From NCBI GenBank assembly GCA_964580965.1, contig CAZOLZ010000026.1, positions 1 to 30,605 of the forward strand: 30,605 nt of DNA. The letters run 5' to 3'. The notes beneath the pieces are model-generated. The model was given only the letters and a program-made list of their open reading frames with translations. It was not told the origin of the DNA and searched no databases. Positions 1 to 7,101 of this stretch are shown piece after piece. Origin of the DNA: CAIUKX01 sp964580965 (GTDB lineage Bacteria > Bacteroidota > Bacteroidia > Flavobacteriales_D > Crocinitomicaceae). How positions within the stretch are numbered: position 1 is the stretch's first letter; each line of letters starts with the position of its first letter. Position numbers and translations under genes: made by a program.

Positions 1-2
1 GT

Positions 3-245
3 GAATTATTTTATGAATTTATAGATAGAAGTGTTTCTAAACAAATCAATTATTATCGTTTGAAACAATTTGATTTTGATGGAAAATCAACTCTTACTAA
101 AACAATTAGTATTGATAACAGAATTACAGAGAACAAAACAATAAAATATATGACAAATTTAATTGGTCAGAAAGTGGATAAAACTTATAAAGGTGTTGTT
201 ATATTATATTATAGTGACGGTTCTTCAGTTAAAGTTATTCAATAA
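3..245 (+). CDS. C-terminal end of a T9SS-secreted protein (partial, runs off left edge)
   Basis: The reading frame is open from base 3 to the TAA at 243-245, giving 80 residues with no start inside the window; the TTG at 60 is an internal codon. Visible pieces are INYYRLKQFDFDGK, a segment opening ISIDNR, then NLIGQKVDKTYKGVVILYYSDGSS and a basic end. This order (YYRLKQ.D.DG, then a short beta-rich tail with N..GQ.V and Y.DG) is the usual end of Bacteroidetes cell-surface proteins with a type A-like T9SS C-terminal sorting domain. The function of the missing N-terminal part cannot be inferred. A strong hairpin follows the stop codon. Confidence 0.75.
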   Translation, partial: ELFYEFIDRSVSKQINYYRLKQFDFDGKSTLTKTISIDNRITENKTIKYMTNLIGQKVDKTYKGVVILYYSDGSSVKVIQ

Positions 246-250
246 TTAAT

Positions 251-297
251 TGGGGATAGAGTATGAGTTACCACTCATTTTCTGTCCCCATTTCTTT
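251..297 (+). terminator. Long bidirectional hairpin terminator between convergent genes
   Basis: Bases 251-268 pair with 273-290 around the four-base loop TACC. Seventeen of the 18 positions pair, two of them as G-U wobbles, with one T-T mismatch. A T-rich tract follows on the plus strand at 291-297. It ends the left-edge plus-strand gene. The right arm overlaps the last codons of the minus-strand helicase, whose stop is at 268-270, so it may also act on that transcript, although the T tract on that side is weak. Confidence 0.8.
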
Positions 298-1488
298 ATT
301 ATCTTCATCAATTAGCTTTTGCCAATTGTATGATATATCTTCAGTATCTTTGATTATGGTTTTATACTCTTCTTTAGTTAAATCATATCGATTGATTTCT
401 TCTCCCGTGTATTTTTCTATATCATCCAAAAGAATTTTTTCTTGAGTGCTGCAAAAAGAAATCGCATAACCTAAATTGTTTCCTCTACCACATCTACCAC
501 ACCTGTGAACATAATTTTCTGGATTATCAGGAAGGTCATAGTTGATTACATGTTCCACATTTGGAAGATCAATACCTCTAGAAGCAACATCAGTAGTTAC
601 TAGTACTTTATTAGCTCCATTTCTAAATCGATCAAGTATAGCAAAACGTTCTTTTTGCTCTATACTTCCGTGAAGTATTTCGCTTTTTATTCCAACTCGT
701 TCCATTGCTGCAACTATTCGCTCTACTCTTACTTTAGTTCGAGCGAAAACAATAAACTTACCATCTTCATATTCTTTAATAATGTTCTCTAAGAAGAATC
801 TTTTGTCATCCATTTCAATATATGTTACACTATGAAAAACATTCTTTGAAACTGGGTTCTTAGGAGAGATTTGAATACGAATCGCGTTTCTAACAATATC
901 GTATGCTAGTGATTTAATTTTTTTATCAATAGTAGCAGAAAAGAACAATGTTTGTCTCTTTTTGGGGAGATGCTTTAAAACATCATGAATGTCTTTGTTA
1001 AAGCCTAAATTTAACATTAAATCAGATTCGTCTAAGATCAAAAATTGGATTTCATTTAATTGAATGTAACCTTGGTGGATTAGATCAAACATTCTTCCTG
1101 GGGTAGCAACTAATATATCGATTCCTTTTGTTAAACTTTCTATCTGACTGTATTGTTCAACTCCTCCGATTAATCCTAAACTTTTTAAAGTTGTATGTTT
1201 ACCAATTTCGTCAAAAACTCTTGAGATTTGTTGAGCTAACTCTCTTGTTGGTACCATCACTAGACAACGAATTGCAGTGTTTTTAGGTTTTTTTGATAGT
1301 AATCGATTTAATACAGGGATAACAAATGCAGCAGTTTTTCCCGTTCCAGTTTGAGCAATAGCCATTACATCTTCTCCTTCCAATATAGGTTTTATTGCTT
1401 TGAATTGAATATCTGTAGGTTTTTTATATCCTAATTCTTCAATAGCCTTTTTTATCCTTTTATCTATTGGGTAATCAGAGAATTTCAT
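268..1488 (-). CDS. DEAD-box ATP-dependent RNA helicase (RhlE-like)
   Basis: A 406-residue ATP-dependent RNA helicase of the DEAD-box family, expected to unwind RNA duplexes in the cytoplasm during ribosome assembly or mRNA decay. Visible motifs in order: Q motif around GYKKPTDIQ (Q28), Walker A AQTGTGKT (45-52), PTRELAQQ, TPGR, motif II DESD (153-156), SAT, TTDVASRGID, and motif VI HRCGRCGR (328-335). The second residue of motif II is the usual Glu but the third is Ser instead of Ala. Motif VI has Cys in place of the common Ile and Thr while all three Arg are kept. There is no long basic tail. I chose the ATG at 1488; a TTG at 1512 would extend the frame by eight residues but lies in the tail of the upstream terminator. 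No separate promoter is obvious. Confidence 0.92.
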   Translation of the reverse strand: MKFSDYPIDKRIKKAIEELGYKKPTDIQFKAIKPILEGEDVMAIAQTGTGKTAAFVIPVLNRLLSKKPKNTAIRCLVMVPTRELAQQISRVFDEIGKHTTLKSLGLIGGVEQYSQIESLTKGIDILVATPGRMFDLIHQGYIQLNEIQFLILDESDLMLNLGFNKDIHDVLKHLPKKRQTLFFSATIDKKIKSLAYDIVRNAIRIQISPKNPVSKNVFHSVTYIEMDDKRFFLENIIKEYEDGKFIVFARTKVRVERIVAAMERVGIKSEILHGSIEQKERFAILDRFRNGANKVLVTTDVASRGIDLPNVEHVINYDLPDNPENYVHRCGRCGRGNNLGYAISFCSTQEKILLDDIEKYTGEEINRYDLTKEEYKTIIKDTEDISYNWQKLIDEDNKEMGTENEW

Positions 1489-1502
1489 GATGTTTTTTGT
1501 AA

Positions 1503-1540
1503 AATTAAACAAGAAAGCCGTACAAGAAAATGCACGGCTT
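1503..1540 (-). terminator. Intrinsic terminator or attenuator before the helicase gene
   Basis: On the minus strand a 10-bp stem (1540-1531 paired with 1524-1515, one G-U pair) with a six-base loop is followed by a T-rich tract at about 1514-1501. It lies 22 bases after the zinc-ribbon gene stop and ends about 27 bases before the helicase ATG at 1488. It either ends the upstream operon or controls read-through into the helicase. Confidence 0.8.
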
Positions 1541-1562
1541 AGTATATTTATATTGTTTGAAT

Positions 1563-2309
1563 TTATTCTTCGATACTAGGCACTAGTATTCTTCCACAGT
1601 GTTCACAAACAATAATTTTTCTTTTTAAAGTGATTTCTAATTGTCTCTGAGGTGGAATTTTGTTAAAACATCCACCACAAGAATCACGTTGGATTGGAAC
1701 AACCGCTAAACCATTTTTAGCATTTGTTCTAAGACGTGTATATGCTGTAAGCAATCTTTCGTCAATATTTTTAGTAGCTTTTTCAGATTTTTTAATTAGT
1801 TTTTCCTCATCTTTTTGAGTTTCACCAACAATTTCCTCTAGTTCTTTACGCTTATTATCTAAATCTGTCTTTCTGAATTCTAGACGGTCTTTAACCTCAT
1901 CTAAATTTTCTTTTTTAGAAGTTATTTTGAATTTAGCTTCTTTTGATCTTTTCTCATGAAGTTTAATTTCTAACTCTTGATATTCTATTTCTTTAGATAA
2001 AGATTCAAATTCACGATTATTTCTAACCTTTTCTTGTTGTTCTTTATATTTAGCGATAGCTAATTCAGCATCTTTAATTGCATTTTTTCTGTCAGAAATC
2101 TCAGTATCTAATTCTTTGACTTCTTCTTGACTTTTAGCAATTCTAAGATTTAATCCTTCGATTTCATCTTCTAAATCTTGAACTTCTAAAGGTAATTCTC
2201 CTCTAATTGTTCTGATTTTATCAATTTCAGAATCAATCTTTTGCAATTCATATAGCGCTTCTAATTTTTCTGCTATTGTGATCTCTTTCTTCGTTGCAGT
2301 TTTTGCCAT
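1563..2309 (-). CDS. C4-type zinc-ribbon protein with long coiled coil
   Basis: A 248-residue protein matching the conserved C4-type zinc-ribbon family (the zf-RING_7 kind). Residues about 15-190 are almost entirely charged heptad-like helix rich in E, K and L, expected to form an antiparallel coiled-coil hairpin. The C-terminus holds a zinc ribbon with Cys211, Cys214, Cys235 and Cys238 (SCGGC and CEHCG). Members are widespread and poorly characterised; proposed roles involve nucleic-acid or translation-related binding. It is cytoplasmic, with no signal peptide. It starts three bases after the Nif3 stop, and this Nif3-zinc ribbon pairing is common in Bacteroidetes, which supports co-expression and possibly a shared role. 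A clear terminator follows. Confidence 0.9.
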   Translation of the reverse strand: MAKTATKKEITIAEKLEALYELQKIDSEIDKIRTIRGELPLEVQDLEDEIEGLNLRIAKSQEEVKELDTEISDRKNAIKDAELAIAKYKEQQEKVRNNREFESLSKEIEYQELEIKLHEKRSKEAKFKITSKKENLDEVKDRLEFRKTDLDNKRKELEEIVGETQKDEEKLIKKSEKATKNIDERLLTAYTRLRTNAKNGLAVVPIQRDSCGGCFNKIPPQRQLEITLKRKIIVCEHCGRILVPSIEE

Positions 2310-2312
2310 TTG

Positions 2313-3449
2313 CTAAAAATAATTAATTGGATTCGTTATTAATTCCGTTTTGTAAAATGCAAAGGTAGGAAATTTTTTCGTTAAAATATCAGCTAATAAA
2401 TTTGTTGTGTATTGTTCGCTTTCAAAATGACCGATATCTGCGATTAAAATTTCATCTTCAGCATCAAAAAAATCGTGGTATTTATAGTCTCCCGTAATGA
2501 AAATATCGGCTTTAAAAGATTTAGCTTGAGGTAATAAAAAACTTCCGGCTCCACCACAAAATGCGATTTTCTTTATTTTATCTTTTACGATGTTTGTATG
2601 ACGAATTATTCCACAATTAAATTTCTCTTTAACAAGTTGTAAGAATTCTACGGTGTTCATTTCTTCTTCCAATTCTCCAACCATTCCACTTCCAATTGTT
2701 TGATTGTTGTTTTTTAAAGGAATGATATCATAAGCTACCTCTTCGTATGGATGTATTATCTTTAAAGTATTTAAAGCTTTCGAAATTAAATGTTCTGGGA
2801 TGATGTATTCAGATCTTATTTCTTTTACTTTTTCCAATTGATTAGCTGAACCAACAGTAGGATTAGCTTTATCATTTGGTTGAAAAGTACCCACGCCCTC
2901 AGTGTTAAAACTACATTTACTGTAATTTCCAATTTCACCAACCCCAATCTCAAATAAAGATTTATTGACTTTTTGAACTGATTCAATAGGAGTATAGATA
3001 ACTAATTTGTTAAGGTTTTTCTTTGGTAAAAGTACGTTTGTGTTTTTTATTCCTAAACGATTTGCAATTTCATAATTTACACCAAAGTTATAGTTGTCAA
3101 AATTCGTATGAATTGCGTAAATAGCAATTTTGTTTTCAATTGCTTTTATAACTGTTCGTTCGATGTAGTTTTTTCCATTAAGCTTTTTGATTCCGCTAAA
3201 AATGATTGGATGATGACTGATGATTAAATTGCATTTTTTTTGAATCGCCTCTTCAATAATTTCTTCAGTACAATCCAAACAGATTAAAACATTTGTAATT
3301 TCACTTTCTGTATTTCCTATAATAAGTCCAGAGTTATCATAAGTTTCTTGATAATTAATTGGAGAAAATGATTCTAAATAGTTTTGGATTTCTTTTATTT
3401 TCACTTTTTTAAAATTCTTGTTTTTATATCTAATATTTTTATTTGGCAT
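2313..3449 (-). CDS. Nif3-like dinuclear metal-centre protein (YqfO type)
   Basis: A 378-residue member of the Nif3 / GTP cyclohydrolase I type 2 family, which forms hexameric rings with two metals per subunit; the physiological substrate is not settled. Visible: YDNSGLIIG near residues 37-45, the metal-site pair His79-His80 in SHHPIIFSG, IHTNFDN, a middle PII/CutA-like insertion (about 145-260, with HPYEEVAYD), and a C-terminal half with GDYKYHDF and ADIGHFESE supplying further ligands. The insertion makes it the long YqfO-type form. The ATG at 3449 directly abuts the upstream TAG. A GTG at 3404 would give a start closer to the usual family N-terminus (VKIKEI), so the first 15 residues are doubtful. 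Confidence 0.92.
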   Translation of the reverse strand: MPNKNIRYKNKNFKKVKIKEIQNYLESFSPINYQETYDNSGLIIGNTESEITNVLICLDCTEEIIEEAIQKKCNLIISHHPIIFSGIKKLNGKNYIERTVIKAIENKIAIYAIHTNFDNYNFGVNYEIANRLGIKNTNVLLPKKNLNKLVIYTPIESVQKVNKSLFEIGVGEIGNYSKCSFNTEGVGTFQPNDKANPTVGSANQLEKVKEIRSEYIIPEHLISKALNTLKIIHPYEEVAYDIIPLKNNNQTIGSGMVGELEEEMNTVEFLQLVKEKFNCGIIRHTNIVKDKIKKIAFCGGAGSFLLPQAKSFKADIFITGDYKYHDFFDAEDEILIADIGHFESEQYTTNLLADILTKKFPTFAFYKTELITNPINYF

Positions 3450-4205
3450 CTATAGTTTGTAATTCAATCCATATTGAATACCCAACTGATAATTGTAATG
3501 CTTGAATTGAGATGTTTTTAAGTAACTTGAGAAAAGTTGATTTCTGAAAGTAGGTAAAATATCAAAAGACCATTTTTCATTGAATTGATAAATGATTCCA
3601 GTCTGAATCGTAGTTCCTAAATTGAAATAATTAAAACCTTGCTTCGTTTTTAAAGTTTCATTATCGCTTTGGTTTTCTGAAGTTGTCCAAGTTGTTTTTT
3701 TGGATGAGTTCACAAAGATTTGAGGTGTTAAACCGATTCCAATTAAAATTTTCAACTTTTTACCAGTGAAATAGTTAATAGTTAAAGGCATTCCCAAGTA
3801 GGTGTATTTTTGATTATAGTTATAAGTTGAGTCATTTATAGTTGATTGAAAGCTATATTGTTCACCTGTGTTAATAAGAGATAACTTTCCTTCAAAGTTG
3901 AAGTTTTTGTTGAGTTTTTGACGGAAACCAATAGCATAATTTGTTGTCCATATGGCTCTTTCGTTTGATCGCTCACCAATATCTTTACCAAAAGGATAGT
4001 CGTTTGGAGTTAAATATCTTCCATTGTAAGAACTGTAAAAAGTAAAAAGTAAATCTGTTTTGCTTGAGTCTAAATAACTATTATTAGAATCTTTTGGATG
4101 TTTATTTTTATCAGAACTTATTTCCGTTTCAGTCTGAATTTGACTGAAAATATTAAAGCTGGCAGAGCTAAAAAGAATTAAATAAAACAGTTGTAATTTT
4201 TTCAT
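3450..4205 (-). CDS. Outer-membrane beta-barrel-like secreted protein
   Basis: A 251-residue exported protein of no recognised specific function. It has a signal peptide (MKKLQLFYLILFSSASFNIFSQ), a polar Ser/Asp/Lys linker, then alternating hydrophobic and aromatic strands (for example INYFTGKKLKILIGIGLTPQ and WSFDILPTFRNQ) and ends in YQLGIQYGLNYKL, as in small outer-membrane barrels of Bacteroidetes (outer membrane beta-barrel or PorT-like). I chose the ATG at 4205 because it begins a clean signal peptide; an ATG eight codons upstream at 4229 is also in frame but gives a poorer n-region. It is first in the operon with the Nif3-like and zinc-ribbon genes and touches the Nif3 start. It is divergent from the AsmA-like gene, with only 48 bases between them. 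Confidence 0.72.
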   Translation of the reverse strand: MKKLQLFYLILFSSASFNIFSQIQTETEISSDKNKHPKDSNNSYLDSSKTDLLFTFYSSYNGRYLTPNDYPFGKDIGERSNERAIWTTNYAIGFRQKLNKNFNFEGKLSLINTGEQYSFQSTINDSTYNYNQKYTYLGMPLTINYFTGKKLKILIGIGLTPQIFVNSSKKTTWTTSENQSDNETLKTKQGFNYFNLGTTIQTGIIYQFNEKWSFDILPTFRNQLFSSYLKTSQFKHYNYQLGIQYGLNYKL

Positions 4206-4226
4206 TATTTTTACGTTGTTGTTGTA

Positions 4227-4234
4227 CAAATATC
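4227..4234 (-). promoter_or_regulatory. Possible Bacteroidetes -7 box for the minus-strand operon
   Basis: On the minus strand the octamer GATATTTG matches the TAnnTTTG -7 consensus at all but the first fixed position, and it lies about 20 bases upstream of the ATG at 4205. No clear TTG -33 element was found. It sits in the 48-bp divergent intergenic region that must also serve the AsmA-like gene. Confidence 0.3.
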
Positions 4235-4253
4235 GTTAAAAAAAACTGAGCAG

Positions 4254-7094
4254 ATGTTAAAAAAGGTTTTAAAATGGTCGTTAATCTTAATTGGGATTTT
4301 TATAATTATATTGATAAGTATCCCCTTCTTTTTTAAAAATGAGATCAAAGAATTTACAATTAAAGAGGTGAATAAAACACTTTTAGCAGATGTTGAATTA
4401 GGTGAGTTTGATTTGACTTTTCTATCAAGTTTTCCAAAAATAGCCATTAAGTTAGAGGATACAAAAGTCATAGGAAGAGATCTATTTAAAGGTATTGAAT
4501 TGGTTAACATAAAAGAGTTTGAAGCAAAGTTGAATTTTTGGAGTGTTGTTTCTGGTGATCAAATAGAAATCGATGAAATCTATTTTGGAGAACCAACTTT
4601 TGATGTTCGAATAATGAAAGATGGTAAAGCAAATTATGATATCGTGAAGCCTGACTCATTAATGACTGAAGAAGAAGTGAGTGAACCTTCGAACTTTAAA
4701 TTAACACTAAAAAAGTACAAGATTGAAGGTGCAAATATCCGTTATAATGATCAACAAGGAGATATGTTTGCTGAAATTCTGAATTTAGATCACTTAGGAA
4801 AAGGAGATTTAACAGAAGTAATAGTTGATTTTGCAACAGAAACATCTATGGATGAATTAACATTTGAAATGGGAGGAATAGATTATCTTTCAAAAGTAAA
4901 AACAACTGCAGATGCAACAATCAAAATTGAATTTAATGGTGACGATATGAAGTTCACAATGCAAGAAAATGAGTTTAAGTTGAATGCATTGACTTTTTCG
5001 ATTGATGGTTTTTATGAAATGTTAAAAGGATATGATGATTTGGATTTAAAATTCAGTGCAGATAAAGCAACATTTAAAGATTTTTTATCATTAATTCCAG
5101 CTTTTTATCATTCTGGTTATGAAGGTATGTTAGCTGAAGGAAAGCTAGCTTTTAAAGGAAAGGTTAAAGGTCGAATGGATGAAGTGAATATGCCAGGTTG
5201 GGATTTTGGAATGTCTGTTGAAAATGCTAAAATTAAATATCCAGATTTACCAGGTTCAATTTCAAACATTCAATTGAAAGTTGATTCGAAGTATACAGGT
5301 GGTTCCGATATGGACAAAATGACTTTAGATATCGATAAATTTCATGCAGACTTTGTTGGGAATACCTTAGATGCTTCATTAAAAATGAGAAATTTAATGA
5401 CAGATCCATTGTTAGATTCTAAAATTTTAGCAAAAGTAGATTTAAGCACATTAGGTAAAGTGATGCCTTTAGCTGAGGGAGAATCTTATAAAGGTAAAAT
5501 GAAAGCGGATGTTATTTTAAATGGAAGAATGAGCGCTTTGGAAAATGAAAATTACGAAGCATTTAAAGCTGAAGGAACCGTATTATTGAATGATATTGAG
5601 TATCTTACAACTGATTTGCCAGAAAAAGTCAATGTTCAAACATTTGAATTGTTATTCAGCCCTCAAAACTTATCGTTAACAAAATTAGATGCACAAATGG
5701 GTAAATCTGATTTTCAAATGGCAGGTAAAATCGATAATTATTTAGCATTTGTGATGAAAGATGAATTGTTGAAAGGTTCATTTACATTTAGAAGTCATTA
5801 TTTAGATGTTGATCAGCTTATGGGTACATCTGAAGAAACAAGTGAAGATTCGACTTCAACTTCATCCTCGGACGAACAGGTTTCACTTCCTGATAATATT
5901 GATTTCAATTTAAATACATCGATCGATAAGATTATGTATAATGGAATTGAAATTTCAAATCTAAAAGGTGGTATTATTTTGAAAGATGAAGTTGCTCAAT
6001 TAAATGACTTGGTGATGAATACAATGGGTGGGAAAATTGGATTGACAGGTTCGTTTAATACTCAAAATCATGATAGCCCAGTATTTGATTTTGGTTACCA
6101 ATTAAATGGGATAGACATTAAACCCTTAGCAGAAAATTTTATAACAATTCAAAAATTAGCTCCAATAGCAAATTATGCGAGTGGAAAAATTTCAACTTCA
6201 TTTCAAATGAAAGGTGATTTAAAGCCAAATCTAGATCCTGTTTATAATTCATTATTTGGTAATGGAGATTTGTTTACAGAAAAAGTAACTGTTTCGGGTT
6301 TTGAACCATTGAATAAATTAGGAAATGCTTTAAGCATGAAAGAACTTTCTTCTCAAACGATTAATAATTTAAAAGCAATTTTCAAATTTGAGCAAGGTAG
6401 AATTAATGTAACACCTTTTGATGTTAAATTAGGTGGTGTTGCAACAAATGTTTCTGGTTATACAACTTTTGAGCAGCAAATCGACTATGCTTTGAAAATG
6501 AATGTTCCTAAAGAAAAGATTCCTGGAGATGTTTTAAAAGTTGTAGAATCACAAGTCAAAAAAATAAATAGTTTGGCTCCACAATTAGATGTAAAAGGTT
6601 TACCTGCTATGATTCCAGTGAATGTTAAAATTAAAGGTTTGGTTACAAATCCAAAAGTTGAAACAGATTTTAAAGACGCTTTGTTAAAGGCTACAGGTGA
6701 TTTGAAGGGCGGCTTAAAAGATTTGGGTACAGATTTATTAGATAAAGGTAAAGATTCTGTAAAAGCAATTGTTGAATCTAAAGTAAATGAAATAAAAGAA
6801 AATTTGGAACAAAAAAAACAACAATTGCTAGATGATGCCCAAAAACAAGCTGATAAAATTAAAGAAGAAGGAAAAAAGGCTGGAGATGCGATTCGAGCAG
6901 CATCAGTAAGACAAGCAGATGCATTAATTAAAGAAGCAGGGACGAATCCTATTAAAAAGAAAGCTGCTGAAATTGCAGGAGATAAGTTGAAGAAAACAGC
7001 GGATAAGAAAGCTCAAAAACTAGAGAGAGAGGCATCCGATAAAGCGGATGCTATCATGAAAACAGCTAGAGATAAAGCGAATCAATTGAAGTAA
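4254..7094 (+). CDS. AsmA-family inner-membrane-anchored envelope protein
   Basis: A 946-residue AsmA-like protein. A single N-terminal membrane segment (about residues 8-27) is followed by a large beta-rich periplasmic region whose first part contains the usual AsmA pattern (LLADVELGEFDLTFLSSFPK) and a later AsmA_2-like region around residues 600-800. A low-complexity linker of Ser, Thr, Glu and Asp sits near residues 523-541. The last roughly 130 residues are a Lys/Ala/Glu/Asp-rich helix expected to be coiled coil. AsmA relatives (AsmA, YhdP, TamB) are long hydrophobic grooves implicated in phospholipid movement between inner and outer membranes. It is the first gene of a plus-strand operon, seven bases before a lipid-headgroup transferase-like gene. 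The exact substrate is unknown. Confidence 0.88.
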   Translation: MLKKVLKWSLILIGIFIIILISIPFFFKNEIKEFTIKEVNKTLLADVELGEFDLTFLSSFPKIAIKLEDTKVIGRDLFKGIELVNIKEFEAKLNFWSVVSGDQIEIDEIYFGEPTFDVRIMKDGKANYDIVKPDSLMTEEEVSEPSNFKLTLKKYKIEGANIRYNDQQGDMFAEILNLDHLGKGDLTEVIVDFATETSMDELTFEMGGIDYLSKVKTTADATIKIEFNGDDMKFTMQENEFKLNALTFSIDGFYEMLKGYDDLDLKFSADKATFKDFLSLIPAFYHSGYEGMLAEGKLAFKGKVKGRMDEVNMPGWDFGMSVENAKIKYPDLPGSISNIQLKVDSKYTGGSDMDKMTLDIDKFHADFVGNTLDASLKMRNLMTDPLLDSKILAKVDLSTLGKVMPLAEGESYKGKMKADVILNGRMSALENENYEAFKAEGTVLLNDIEYLTTDLPEKVNVQTFELLFSPQNLSLTKLDAQMGKSDFQMAGKIDNYLAFVMKDELLKGSFTFRSHYLDVDQLMGTSEETSEDSTSTSSSDEQVSLPDNIDFNLNTSIDKIMYNGIEISNLKGGIILKDEVAQLNDLVMNTMGGKIGLTGSFNTQNHDSPVFDFGYQLNGIDIKPLAENFITIQKLAPIANYASGKISTSFQMKGDLKPNLDPVYNSLFGNGDLFTEKVTVSGFEPLNKLGNALSMKELSSQTINNLKAIFKFEQGRINVTPFDVKLGGVATNVSGYTTFEQQIDYALKMNVPKEKIPGDVLKVVESQVKKINSLAPQLDVKGLPAMIPVNVKIKGLVTNPKVETDFKDALLKATGDLKGGLKDLGTDLLDKGKDSVKAIVESKVNEIKENLEQKKQQLLDDAQKQADKIKEEGKKAGDAIRAASVRQADALIKEAGTNPIKKKAAEIAGDKLKKTADKKAQKLEREASDKADAIMKTARDKANQLK

Positions 7095-7101
7095 TTTTGT
7101 T

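Noticed and set aside
263..445. Small plus-strand gene opposite the helicase end
   Set aside because: It is antisense to the well-supported helicase, Ser-rich, and shows no domain; it is a shadow frame.
1489..1512. TTG start for the helicase at 1512
   Set aside because: It lies within the T-rich tail of a strong terminator; the ATG at 1488 matches the usual N-terminus.
4211..4510. Minus-strand small protein opposite the start of the AsmA-like gene
   Set aside because: It lies antisense to coding sequence with a strong family match and has no features of its own.
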